DNA of 64,000 nucleotides. Source: Ardenticatenaceae bacterium (lineage in GTDB: Bacteria; Chloroflexota; Anaerolineae; Promineifilales; Promineifilaceae). The stretch spans positions 186,001-250,000 of the forward strand of contig JACKCC010000012.1 of assembly GCA_020634245.1 (NCBI GenBank), given 5' to 3'. The notes under the pieces were generated by a model. The model worked only from the letters and a program-made list of their open reading frames with translations. It had not been told where the DNA came from and made no database searches. The translations under genes and the position numbers were made by a program. The stretch's first letter is position 1. Every line of letters starts with the position of its first letter. Positions 8,117 through 16,899 of this stretch are shown here, one piece after another.

Positions 8117-10009
8117 TTGTCATTTTTAACCCCGCTATTTCTGCTGCTGGGCCTACTGGCCGTTCCCATCATCCTGCTCTACATGCTGCGGCTGCGGCGG
8201 CGGGAAGTATTGGTCAGCAGCACGATGCTGTGGCAAAAGCTGCTGCGCGACCGGGAAGCCAACGCCCCCTGGCAGAAGCTGCGGCGCAATTTGCTGCTGA
8301 TTTTGCAATTGTTGATTCTGGCGGCGTTGGTATTGGCTTTGGCACGGCCGTTTCTCCCCGTTTCATCCGTCGTCAGCGGCAGTGTTGTAGTGCTGCTCGA
8401 TGGTTCCGCTTCCATGCAAGCCACCGACGTGAAACCCACCCGCTTCGAGACCGCCAAAGCCGAAGTGGGCCGCCTCATCAACGATTTGAGCGGCAGCAGC
8501 CAGATGACCCTCATCAAAGTCGGGCAAACTCCGGCCATCCTGGCCTCAGCCACCGGCGACCATACCATTTTGCGCCGCGCCCTGGACACAGCCCAACCCG
8601 AGCCCGCTCCGGCCGATTGGGCTGCCGCCTTTGCCCTGGCTACCGGCGCAGCGCAAGGCTTTCAAGATGCCCGCATCATTCTTGTTTCCGATGGCGGCCT
8701 GCCCGATGATTTGCCGCCGCTGCCCGCCGAATCGATCTACATTCCCATTGGCGAGAGCGGTGAAAACCTGGCCATCACCGCCCTGGCTACCCGCGATACC
8801 GACACCGGGCCGCAGTTGTTTGCCAGCGTCGCCAACGAAGGGCTGCTGGATCGGGAAGCGCTGCTCAGTTGGACGCTGGACGGCACGCTGTTCGATTCAC
8901 GGCGCATCGTCGTGTCCGCCGGGAGCAATACCAACGTCACCTGGGAACTGCCAGCCGGTACGGCCACCATCGAAGCCCGCCTTTCGGAACACGAAGGGGA
9001 TAATCTGCCGCTGGATGATACGGCCTGGGCGGTACACGAAGGCGGGGTCAGCAACCGGGCGCTGCTGGTCACTGAGGGCAACCTTTTTCTGGAACAGGTC
9101 TATTCCGTCTTGCCCGGCGTGGAAGCATTCAAAGCCAGTCCGGGCAATAATTTAGCCAATGATGCATTGGGCGACGGTGAGTTTGATTTGTATGTTTTTG
9201 ACAGTATGCCGCTGCCCAGCCCATTACCGGCAGCCGACATGCTGATCATCAATCCGCAGCCGGGAGAGGTGGCCGCCAGCGGTGAAAATGATTTATTGAC
9301 CGTCACCGGCACGTTTTCTAATACGGTGGCTATCCGGCTGGCTGATTCGCCGCTGCTGCAATTTGTCGATTGGCGGAATGTCCATGTGCGGCAGGCCCAG
9401 GTGGTATCGGCTCCCTGGGCGCAGCGGCTGGTTGAGGCAGAAGGTGGTCCACTCATTATGATTGGGGAACGTAATGGCCATCGTATTGCCATCCTGACTT
9501 TTGACTTGCGTGATTCCGATCTGCCCTTGCAAATTGCATTTCCTATTTTAATGGCTAACATTACAAGCTGGCTCAACCCGGGTCGGGCGTTTGATGCGCC
9601 GATGGGTTTGCAGCCGGGTGTGCCGGTGACGATTGTGCCGGGGGCCAGTACAACGGCCGTTTCCGTGCAAAAACCAGACGGCACAACCTGGCGGGCCGAT
9701 GTGGGTGAAGATGCCCTCATTTTTAATGAAACTGACCAATTGGGCCTGTATACCGTCAATCTGCAAGACAATGGCGGGACGCGCCCGGCAGGCAGTTTTG
9801 CCGTCAACCTGTTCAGCCCGGCCGAATCCCAAATTCGGCCGGTGGAGACAGTACGCATTGGACAGACGACGGTGAAAACGACAAGTAACGGCGATGTCGG
9901 CCAGCGGGAATTCTGGCCCTGGCTAATCGGGCTGGCGTTTGTCATTTTGCTGGCCGAGTGGTGGGTACACCATCGCGGCACGCACCTGCCAAAACTAAAT
10001 TTGCGATGA
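8117..10009 (+). CDS. BatA-like membrane protein with VWA domain
   Basis: 630 residues starting at TTG (8117), with GGAT eight bases upstream; the N-terminus MSFLTPLFLLLGLLAVPIIL is the usual one in this family. Two N-terminal helices flank a basic loop (L-R-L-R-R-R-E). A von Willebrand A domain follows, with a MIDAS-like D-G-S-A-S near residue 95 and a later D-G-G at about residue 196. Near the C-terminus is one more transmembrane helix (W-L-I-G-L-A-F-V-I-L-L-A). Relatives occur with MoxR ATPases and DUF58 proteins and act in envelope stress or complex maturation; none of those partners is visible here. Its stop overlaps the next start as ATGA, so the two genes are translationally coupled. 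Confidence 0.8.
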   Translation: MSFLTPLFLLLGLLAVPIILLYMLRLRRREVLVSSTMLWQKLLRDREANAPWQKLRRNLLLILQLLILAALVLALARPFLPVSSVVSGSVVVLLDGSASMQATDVKPTRFETAKAEVGRLINDLSGSSQMTLIKVGQTPAILASATGDHTILRRALDTAQPEPAPADWAAAFALATGAAQGFQDARIILVSDGGLPDDLPPLPAESIYIPIGESGENLAITALATRDTDTGPQLFASVANEGLLDREALLSWTLDGTLFDSRRIVVSAGSNTNVTWELPAGTATIEARLSEHEGDNLPLDDTAWAVHEGGVSNRALLVTEGNLFLEQVYSVLPGVEAFKASPGNNLANDALGDGEFDLYVFDSMPLPSPLPAADMLIINPQPGEVAASGENDLLTVTGTFSNTVAIRLADSPLLQFVDWRNVHVRQAQVVSAPWAQRLVEAEGGPLIMIGERNGHRIAILTFDLRDSDLPLQIAFPILMANITSWLNPGRAFDAPMGLQPGVPVTIVPGASTTAVSVQKPDGTTWRADVGEDALIFNETDQLGLYTVNLQDNGGTRPAGSFAVNLFSPAESQIRPVETVRIGQTTVKTTSNGDVGQREFWPWLIGLAFVILLAEWWVHHRGTHLPKLNLR

Positions 10010-10953
10010 CTGAATACATAGAGGAAACAACGGAACGGCATCAAATTTCGCCTCTGGCTGTCACCGGCGGGGCGCTGGTGGTTTTGCTGGTACTAGTGCT
10101 GCTGCTAACGCGGGGGGGGGGACGGCCGTTAAAACCCATACGCCCCTCCGCCACACCCGTTGAACTGAACCAAAGCAGCCAGGCAATCCTGGTCACGTTT
10201 GACGAACTGAATGCCAATCCTTACGCTTACCGTGACCAGCGCATACGCATTACCGGCAGCTACACGCCCCAACCCAAACCCGACTGCCCCAATTACAAAG
10301 GGCTGCTCATTCGCTGGGCGCTTATCAACGAAAACCTTCAACTAAATGGCTACGGCTTTGAAGAAGTACTAAAGCTGGTTCCGGAAGGCACGTCGCTGAC
10401 AGTCGAAGGTATTTGGCGGCTGTATGATGGCATATCGGGCTGTGGCAAAGGAGCGCCGCAAACTTTAATCTGGTATTTGCAGGTCGAACGAATCGTACAG
10501 CCCAATCCGCTGCCCGGTTATGGCCCGTTGCCGGACGGCGATACGCCGGCTCCGGTAGGTACACCTCCATTAGAAGAAGCTGAACCAACGCCAACTGCGG
10601 AAAATGGCACGGCCGTATTCACGCCAACCAGTTCGCCAACCATAACAGCCACACCTACCACTGAAATCACGCCATCCGTGACCTCATCACCCACGGCCAC
10701 ATTGCTATTCGGGGAAATGACGCCCACGCCTTCAGACTCGTTCATCACCAGCACGCCCGACCCCAGTGCCAGTCCCACGGCCACAGGAACCGGCCCAACC
10801 CCGACCAACACACCACCGCCGCTGACAACACCGGGAACGGCCGTGCCCACAGTTCCAGGGCTGAGCCCCAGTACACCCGGCCCGTCGCCCACACCCGGCA
10901 GCGGCTATCCTGCCCCAGGAACGCCCACTCCAACACTCGATCCTTACCCATAA
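10006..10953 (+). CDS. Membrane-anchored protein with OB-like domain and long Thr/Pro tail
   Basis: 315 residues from the ATG at 10006, which overlaps the preceding stop by four bases. One helix (about residues 17-36) is followed by a compact domain of about 120 residues (Y-A-Y-R-D-Q-R-I-R-I-T-G-S-Y near its start, L-T-V-E-G-I-W-R-L-Y near its end), like the small beta-barrel domains that hold a 'membrane protein' OB fold. The remaining 130 or so residues are low-complexity T/P/S/G. A run of ten G bases at 10112-10121, just after the helix, encodes G-G-G. Function unknown; it probably works with the VWA protein. Confidence 0.65.
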   Translation: MTEYIEETTERHQISPLAVTGGALVVLLVLVLLLTRGGGRPLKPIRPSATPVELNQSSQAILVTFDELNANPYAYRDQRIRITGSYTPQPKPDCPNYKGLLIRWALINENLQLNGYGFEEVLKLVPEGTSLTVEGIWRLYDGISGCGKGAPQTLIWYLQVERIVQPNPLPGYGPLPDGDTPAPVGTPPLEEAEPTPTAENGTAVFTPTSSPTITATPTTEITPSVTSSPTATLLFGEMTPTPSDSFITSTPDPSASPTATGTGPTPTNTPPPLTTPGTAVPTVPGLSPSTPGPSPTPGSGYPAPGTPTPTLDPYP

Positions 10954-10956
10954 GCT

Positions 10957-11811
<855 letters not shown>

Positions 11812-12117
11812 ATTAAAAGAATTGAAAACGTATGGGCATAAACGGTTTTCGTTGATACAGTGGAACCATATAGATTATTACCTGCGACAAGCTCAGACAA
11901 TATTAACCTGGGAAAACGACTTGACGCAGGACTTTGGCTCAGGGGTAAAAAGTGTGCGTCAATGTGACAGTCACTTTTGAAGTGACTGTCACGTCAGGTA
12001 AGTTTGCATACATTTCATAGTTGAGCCAGGACTTTAATCCAAATTTATCTTAATATTCGGTGTAATTTCAAACCCATACTATCCATAATTAACACCACAT
12101 ATTGGAGATTCAAACTT
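11812..12117. other. Intergenic region between nudC and rfbB
   Basis: 306 bp with no supported gene. It holds one copy of the GTGACAGTCAC palindrome at 11964-11992; the rest is AT-rich and probably contains the rfbB promoter, with GGAGATT before the rfbB ATG. No clear -35/-10 pair was chosen. Confidence 0.5.
11964..11992. repeat. 29-bp GTGACAGTCAC palindrome (copy 2)
   Basis: Same arms as the copy at 5746-5774, with loop TTG instead of TCG. It stands alone between convergent-free neighbours; no T-run follows. Confidence 0.8.
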
Positions 12118-13143
12118 ATGAAAAACTTACTTGTAACTGGTGGCGCCGGTTTCATTGGTTCCAACTTTGTCATTTACATGCTCGATAAATACACGGATTA
12201 CAATATCACCGTCTATGACAAATTGACCTATGCCGGCAACCTGGATAATTTACTTGGCGTAGCCGACGACCCACGTTACAGCTTCGTCAAAGGAGACATT
12301 TGTGATGCCGCGGCTGTCACCGCCGCCGTTAAAGAACACAACATCGACACCATTGTCAATTTCGCCGCCGAAACCCATGTCGATCGTTCCATCATGGACC
12401 CGGATGCGTTTGTCAAAACCAGTGTGTATGGCACGTATGTCTTGCTGGAAGTGACCCGCGAATTAGGGCTGGAACGTTTCCACCAGATTTCGACAGATGA
12501 GGTGTATGGCCACATTCCGTTCGGCCAGTCCAGCGTGGAAACCGACTCACTGGAACCGCGCAGCCCGTATGCGGCCAGCAAGGCCAGCGCCGATTTGATG
12601 GTGAAAGCTTATTTTGTGACTTACGGCCTGCCGGTTACGATTACGCGCGGATCGAACAATATCGGTCCGTACCAGTACCCGGAGAAGGTGATTCCGTTGT
12701 TTGCCACGAATGCGATTGATGGGGAACCGCTGCCGGTTTATGGTGACGGCCGTCAAATGCGCGAGTACCAATACGTGGTTGATCACTGTGAAGCGATTGA
12801 TTTGGTGCTGCACAAAGGCGTGCTAGGCGAGGCCTACAACATCGGCACCGGTGAAGAAATGGAAAACATGGAAATGGTGCAAATTTTGCTCGAGGCAATG
12901 GGCAAATCGCATGATCTCATCCGCCACGTGGCCGACCGGCCAGGCCATGACCGCCGCTACAGCCTGAATATTGGCAAAATCAAGGCGTTAGGCTGGCAGC
13001 CGCGCCACACAGCCGAAGAAGCAATCATTAAAACGGCACGCTGGTATGAAGCCAATGAGTGGTGGTGGCGCAAGATTAAGAGCGGTGAGTTTAAGAAGTA
13101 TTATCAAGCCCAGTACGGCAAACGGCTGGCAGAAGCAGGATAA
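12118..13143 (+). CDS. rfbB: dTDP-glucose 4,6-dehydratase
   Basis: A 341-residue extended short-chain dehydrogenase that converts dTDP-glucose to dTDP-4-keto-6-deoxyglucose, the second step of dTDP-rhamnose and other deoxysugar pathways. Visible are the NAD-binding G-G-A-G-F-I-G at residues 8-14, T-D-E-V-Y-G near residue 125, the catalytic Y-A-A-S-K, and the family stretch R-G-S-N-N-I-G-P-Y-Q-Y-P-E-K. The length is standard. The ATG has GGAG upstream. No other rhamnose gene is nearby, so the pathway is probably split across the genome. Confidence 0.93.
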   Translation: MKNLLVTGGAGFIGSNFVIYMLDKYTDYNITVYDKLTYAGNLDNLLGVADDPRYSFVKGDICDAAAVTAAVKEHNIDTIVNFAAETHVDRSIMDPDAFVKTSVYGTYVLLEVTRELGLERFHQISTDEVYGHIPFGQSSVETDSLEPRSPYAASKASADLMVKAYFVTYGLPVTITRGSNNIGPYQYPEKVIPLFATNAIDGEPLPVYGDGRQMREYQYVVDHCEAIDLVLHKGVLGEAYNIGTGEEMENMEMVQILLEAMGKSHDLIRHVADRPGHDRRYSLNIGKIKALGWQPRHTAEEAIIKTARWYEANEWWWRKIKSGEFKKYYQAQYGKRLAEAG

Positions 13144-13211
13144 CAATCAACAGGCAGCAATCAACGAAAAGCATTCAACGGTGGTTGTTGGTTGTTTTCA
13201 GGAGCCATTTT

Positions 13212-14534
13212 ATGATGAAGAAGTTAGTTTTTGTTTTGTGGATCATGGTGGTGTTGGCAGCGTGTAAAAGTGCCGATGATGGCATTGTCGTAACGCCGCC
13301 GATTGCACCGGCTGAAGACACGGCCGTTCCCCCCACCGCGCCTGTCGCCCCCACCAATACGGCAACGGCCGTTCCCAGCACCCCCACACCCCAACCAACC
13401 AACCAACCAACCAGCACCCCTACCATCACGCCGACGCCAACCAACACCCCTATCCCCGAATCGCCGGTGACCAGCATCAATCTGGTGCCGGTAGCCAATG
13501 GCTTTGTAAAGCCCGTTTACCTGACCCATGCCGGAGATAATCGCTTGTTTGTGGTGGAACAAGATGGCACGATCCGCATCATTCAGGATGGCGCGGTTTT
13601 GCCGCAGCCGTTTCTGAACATTGATCCGCTGGTCGGTTCCGGGGGCAGCGAGCAGGGCCTGCTGAGTGTGGCGTTTCATCCAGAATATGGGGAAAACGGC
13701 CGTTTCTTCGTCTATTACACCGACAACAACGGCGGCACAGTGGTCGCCCGCTACCAGGTCAGCGCCGATGATCCCAATCAAGCCAACCCGGACAGCGCCC
13801 TGATCCTGCTGACCCTGCCCCAACCCTTCAGCAACCACAACGGCGGCCTGCTCAAATTCGGCCCCGATGGTTACCTGTACGTCGGTCTGGGCGATGGCGG
13901 CAGCGCCAACGATCCCTTAAAGGCCGGACAAGACACATCCACGCTGCTGGGCAAAATTCTCCGGCTGGATGTCGATTTCAACGAAAGCGGTTACGCCATC
14001 CCGGCCGATAATCCCTTCGTCGACGATGAGGCCGCCCGCAACGAAATCTGGGCTTACGGCCTGCGCAACCCCTGGCGTTTCAGCTTCGACCGGCTGACCG
14101 GCGACCTGTACATCGCCGATGTGGGCCAAAATATCTGGGAAGAAGTGGATTTTCAACCGGTGGACAGCACTGGCGGCGAAAATTATGGCTGGAACATCAT
14201 GGAAGGCACGCACTGCTTCCAGGCCGACACCTGTGACCAGACTGGCCTGGTTTTGCCGGTCGTCGATTACCAGCACCTGGAAGGAAACTGCTCAGTAACC
14301 GGCGGCTACGTTTATCGCGGCCAGCAGTTTTTAAGTCTGTACGGCAATTATTTTTACGGCGATTATTGCAGCGGCAAAATATGGAGCCTGCTGCGCCAGC
14401 CCGATGGTACGTGGATCAATAGTCAGGTGTACGGCCGTCAAGGACTGCTCATCCCCAGCTTCGGCGAAGACGTGAATGGGGAGTTGTACTTGTTGAGCTA
14501 TGGGGATGGGGTCGTGTATCAGATTCAACCATGA
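13212..14534 (+). CDS. PQQ-type glucose/sorbosone dehydrogenase-like lipoprotein
   Basis: About 440 residues from the ATG at 13212, which has AGGAG seven bases upstream. A lipoprotein signal ends in L-A-A-C. A Thr/Pro-rich linker of about 60 residues follows, then a six-bladed propeller of the soluble aldose-sugar dehydrogenase (YliI/GSDH) type: L-F-V-V-E-Q-D-G-T-I-R, E-Q-G-L-L-S-V-A-F-H-P, H-N-G-G-L-L-K-F-G-P-D-G-Y-L-Y-V, G-L-R-N-P-W-R-F-S-F-D, and G-E-N-Y-G-W-N. Family members oxidise aldoses with PQQ and calcium at the outer face of the membrane. Whether this host makes PQQ cannot be judged here. Confidence 0.85.
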   Translation: MMKKLVFVLWIMVVLAACKSADDGIVVTPPIAPAEDTAVPPTAPVAPTNTATAVPSTPTPQPTNQPTSTPTITPTPTNTPIPESPVTSINLVPVANGFVKPVYLTHAGDNRLFVVEQDGTIRIIQDGAVLPQPFLNIDPLVGSGGSEQGLLSVAFHPEYGENGRFFVYYTDNNGGTVVARYQVSADDPNQANPDSALILLTLPQPFSNHNGGLLKFGPDGYLYVGLGDGGSANDPLKAGQDTSTLLGKILRLDVDFNESGYAIPADNPFVDDEAARNEIWAYGLRNPWRFSFDRLTGDLYIADVGQNIWEEVDFQPVDSTGGENYGWNIMEGTHCFQADTCDQTGLVLPVVDYQHLEGNCSVTGGYVYRGQQFLSLYGNYFYGDYCSGKIWSLLRQPDGTWINSQVYGRQGLLIPSFGEDVNGELYLLSYGDGVVYQIQP

Positions 14535-14539
14535 ATAGG

Positions 14540-14590
14540 TAAACAGGTGAAGGGGTGAAGGGGTGATTCACCCTTTCCCCCCTTCACCCC
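14540..14590. repeat. GGTGAAGGGGTGA tandem/inverted repeat, likely two-way terminator
   Basis: Tandem GTGAAGGG units face CACCCTTT and CCCTTCACC units, making an imperfect hairpin between two convergent genes (sugar dehydrogenase and Rieske). A relative lies at 28806-28878, also directly after a gene. Confidence 0.6.
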
Positions 14591-14591
14591 A

Positions 14592-14933
14592 TTACCCCCT
14601 CACTTTAACGACGCCGTCAACTTCCTTCACTTCAAACCGCTTCAACCGGCACACTTCATCTTCCGGCCAAAGGGTACGGCCGTTGCGCACGTCAAACACG
14701 TACCCATGATCCGGGCATTCGATTTTGCCCCGATAAAACTCGCCTTTGCTCAAATCAGCCGCAGCATGGGGGCAGCGGGCACTGACGGCCAGCAGCTCGC
14801 CCTGCCAGCGGATAAGCAATATCGGCTCGCCATTTATCTCGAATTTAATTGGCTGGTTGGATGGAATGGCGGTGCTAGAAACGGCCGTGTAAAAGCCGTC
14901 GTCGTCAGGTTTAACTTTTTTGAAAATAGGCAT
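14592..14933 (-). CDS. Small Rieske [2Fe-2S] ferredoxin-like protein
   Basis: A 113-residue single-domain protein. The two Rieske motifs are present: C-P-H-A-A-A-D-L near residue 55 and C-P-D-H-G-Y-V-F-D near residue 74, giving the two Cys and two His ligands of a [2Fe-2S] cluster. No signal peptide or membrane segment is seen, so it is probably cytoplasmic and resembles the ferredoxin components of dioxygenases or NirD. It starts 11 bases after the stop of the candidate selenoprotein and on the same strand, so the two are probably one transcript and may share a redox role. Confidence 0.85.
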   Translation of the reverse strand: MPIFKKVKPDDDGFYTAVSSTAIPSNQPIKFEINGEPILLIRWQGELLAVSARCPHAAADLSKGEFYRGKIECPDHGYVFDVRNGRTLWPEDEVCRLKRFEVKEVDGVVKVRG

Positions 14934-14944
14934 ACGTCACGGGT

Positions 14945-15529
14945 TCACGGCTCCGGTCCGGCCATTAACTGCACGATGACCGCTTCCGTCTCCTCGTAGG
15001 CCCCTTCGCCGATGTGCTGGTAGCGAATACGGCCGTTCTTGTCAATCACATAGCGCGTTGGCCAGTAACGCTGGTGGTAAGCGCCCCAGGTTAACCGGTC
15101 ATTGTCAATCGCTATCGGATATTCTACCCCAAGCCGCTCGGCTGCCGCCACTACATTGTCGTACTCCCGCTCGTAGCTGAACTCTGGATAGTGAACACTA
15201 ATCACGGTGAAGTCGTCGCCTTTATACGTTTCGTACATTTCCCTGACCCAGGGAATCACCCGCTGGCAGTTAATTCAACCAAAGGTCCAGAACTCCAGCA
15301 GCACCACTTGGCCCCGCGAAGCGGCCAGTGTGACCGGCGCGTCACTGTTGATCCAGACGTCGTTGCCGATTTCCGGCGCTTCACCCAGGTCGGGCAGGTT
15401 GGGTAACGGCCGTTCCGGTTCCGGCGCGGGTTGGCTGGTTGGTTGGACGGCTGCCGTGCAGGCGGTTATGACTGTAAGAAGGGTAGTGAGTACGGCCGTT
15501 ACGCCGCCAGGTTTGAATCGTTTCATCAT
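14945..15529 (-). CDS. TlpA-like thioredoxin-fold lipoprotein, candidate selenoprotein (UxxC)
   Basis: About 194 residues if the in-frame TGA at 15277-15275 is read as selenocysteine. The ATG at 15529 has GGAGG seven bases upstream and begins a lipoprotein signal ending L-T-V-I-T-A-C. A Pro-rich linker leads into a redoxin domain: V-V-L-L-E-F-W-T-F-G, then TGA, then I-N-C-Q-R-V-I-P-W. In cysteine homologues this site reads F-G-C-I-N-C, so the TGA stands exactly at the first redox Cys. Reading frame and homology continue after it to residue 194 (Y-W-P-T-R-Y-V-I-D-K-N-G-R-I). A hairpin at 15255-15239 fits a bacterial SECIS. The alternative is a nonsense mutation or a sequencing error. Confidence 0.75.
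15239..15255 (-). promoter_or_regulatory. Candidate bacterial SECIS hairpin
   Basis: On the minus strand, TTCCCTG and CAGGGAA make a perfect 7-bp stem around the loop GGT. The loop begins 27 bases after the in-frame TGA and has G at its first two positions. Known bacterial SECIS elements have a short stem about 16-37 bases after UGA with a G in the first two loop positions, so all three criteria are met. Confidence 0.7.
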
Positions 15530-15720
15530 CGCATAACCTCCAACATCAGATGATAGCCGGCGGCGCTTGCGCGATGATTGCCAAAGGGTTACACAATTCT
15601 TACAGATAAAGGAGTGGGTGGGGAACGGCCGTGCCAATGGCTCGCAGGATCACCTTGCTTATATGTCCTGGGTGGGAGATGAACTGGGGGATTATACGAC
15701 TAGTACCCTGAGACAGTCTC
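15530..15720. other. Spacer between selenoprotein gene and integron end
   Basis: 191 bp without a supported gene. It contains two ACGGCCGT-type or GC-rich stretches of resident character and ends where the first attC-like site starts at 15721, so the left boundary of the integron probably lies here. Confidence 0.4.
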
Positions 15721-15841
15721 GCCTAACGCCAGCTTCACCCGCCGCGAGCAGAGTCCTCAAGGCGCGGAAGGCATCTGCTCACAACGTCCGAAAATCGTGA
15801 ATGAGCCCAGATCTCGCGGTCGGGTGCAAGCATTGTTAGCT
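15721..15841 (-). other. attC-like recombination site of the integron cassette (attC1)
   Basis: Read on the minus strand, the site runs from AGCTAAC (R'', 15841-15835) to GTTAGGC (R', 15727-15721), the latter a perfect GTTRRRY. Inside, CTTGCACCCGACCGCGAG on one arm pairs with CTCGCGGCGGGTGAAG on the other except for two unpaired bases (G and A), both on the R'' arm, as in known attC hairpins. Total length is 121 bp, within the usual 57-141 bp. It follows the cassette gene's stop by 37 bp, in the correct orientation for that gene. Confidence 0.8.
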
Positions 15842-15878
15842 GTGATTCAAAAAATCACCGTATTTAAAATTGTTGACC

Positions 15879-16574
15879 TCATTTGTTTTTTGTTCTCTCT
15901 TGGACAGGACAATCATAAATTACTCTTGACCCATCTGGTTCCTTCCCAAAAACAATAGCTCTCAAACTGTCGGATTTTAGGTCTTCCACAGACTTGCCTT
16001 TATAGAATCGACCAACACCTTCCGCAACCCTCGATAAGTCAGGCATATCTACAATCCAATAGACGGCCCACGCCATATCCCCACAGTCTAGGGGAAAAGA
16101 TCCAATTAATGATGTTCCCATTGATCGTTTTCCTGGCCAACCTGTGACTTGAACGTCCGGTTTTGTCAGAAAAATGTCAACTTCAGTTGCGTACGGTTTT
16201 GGCGCATTTGGAAGCCAAATTACTTTTTTATAGTTTCCGGTTTTTGCCGAACTTGTGATTGCCGAATATGGAGTAACAATACGAAAAGCTAAAGTAATAC
16301 CTTCCGCAATTTCCGGCGGTTTCTCCCATTTTTCAATGAATCTATCATCAAGTTTTGTTAATGTTCCCATCACCTGTTCTTGGTAAGTTTTTTTTGAATA
16401 TGCATAATGCCAATTGCCTGATTGGTGGAAGCTTACTTTAATAGAACCACCTAGTGACCGACAGGCAAGATACAATTCAGACTTGCCTCTTCCAGACTCT
16501 GTCCAAAGTTTCCATGTTGCCGCACGATTGTCATTATCGTCGCGGATCCCGAATCTTATTGCTTTTTGTGACAT
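15879..16574 (-). CDS. Integron cassette gene of unknown function
   Basis: 231 residues; I do not recognise the family. It has no signal peptide or membrane segment, starts M-S-Q-K-A-I-R-F-G-I-R-D-D-N, and contains a Trp- and Lys-rich mixed alpha/beta-looking sequence with three Cys (C-R-S, D-C-G, D-C-P). Base composition is clearly lower in GC than the neighbouring chromosome and the gene has no ACGGCCGT octamer, so it looks foreign. It is transcribed away from intI, its ATG lies 10 bp after the preceding attC boundary and its stop 37 bp before the next one, which is typical of a gene cassette. Expression would depend on a promoter further up the array. Confidence 0.8.
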   Translation of the reverse strand: MSQKAIRFGIRDDNDNRAATWKLWTESGRGKSELYLACRSLGGSIKVSFHQSGNWHYAYSKKTYQEQVMGTLTKLDDRFIEKWEKPPEIAEGITLAFRIVTPYSAITSSAKTGNYKKVIWLPNAPKPYATEVDIFLTKPDVQVTGWPGKRSMGTSLIGSFPLDCGDMAWAVYWIVDMPDLSRVAEGVGRFYKGKSVEDLKSDSLRAIVFGKEPDGSRVIYDCPVQERTKNK

Positions 16575-16584
16575 AAGTTAAAAC

Positions 16585-16720
16585 AGCTAACGCTTGAACG
16601 CTTGCTTCACCAGCGCAGCCAGTAAAGCGAGCATGACTCTGAGCAAAAACACGCTATCATTTACGGCGTGGCTGCGTCTGGTGCAAGTTTTGTTGCGCGA
16701 AACCAGATGTAGCGTTGGCT
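16585..16720 (-). other. attC-like recombination site (attC2)
   Basis: On the minus strand it spans AGCCAAC (16720-16714) to GTTAGCT (16591-16585), 136 bp. The inner arms CTTGCACCAGACGCAGCCA and TGGCTGCGCTGGTGAAGC pair except for the same two extra bases (G and A) as attC1, and share the CTTGCACC / GGTGAAG boxes with it. The outer boxes fit the consensus less well than attC1. This would be the site of the cassette before the 231-residue gene; that cassette's gene is missing, probably because of the neighbouring IS91 element. Confidence 0.75.
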
Positions 16721-16899
16721 ATGGGGTTTCTATTACATCATTTAGCCGGTTTGTTTCATCCCAACCCGCTGCCCCAATACCGCCACTTTTCATTGCCTCC
16801 ATCATGCTCACGCCTGAACCTGGCCCCAGTATACCCTATTTTTGCCCGATTTTGCCGCTTTTTGCCGCCAATTGACCCAATTATCCCTTGATTCGTCAT
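16721..16899. other. Spacer between attC2 and IS91 transposase
   Basis: 179 bp with no supported gene. A 28-codon minus-strand frame (16805-16719) ends at the attC boundary but has an in-frame stop just upstream and no recognisable sequence. The region may be the remnant of a displaced cassette plus the terminus of the IS91 element; TTGAACAA near 16898 includes a GAAC that IS91-type elements favour as target. Confidence 0.35.

Noticed and set aside
15275..15277. Two separate genes on either side of the TGA (15275-15637 and 14945-15259)
   Set aside because: The frame, fold and homology run straight through the TGA and the second frame would start inside the thioredoxin domain; one gene with selenocysteine is simpler.
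16719..16805. 28-codon minus-strand frame ending at the attC2 boundary
   Set aside because: An in-frame stop lies just upstream, no ribosome site and no recognisable sequence; it may be a cassette remnant but cannot be supported.
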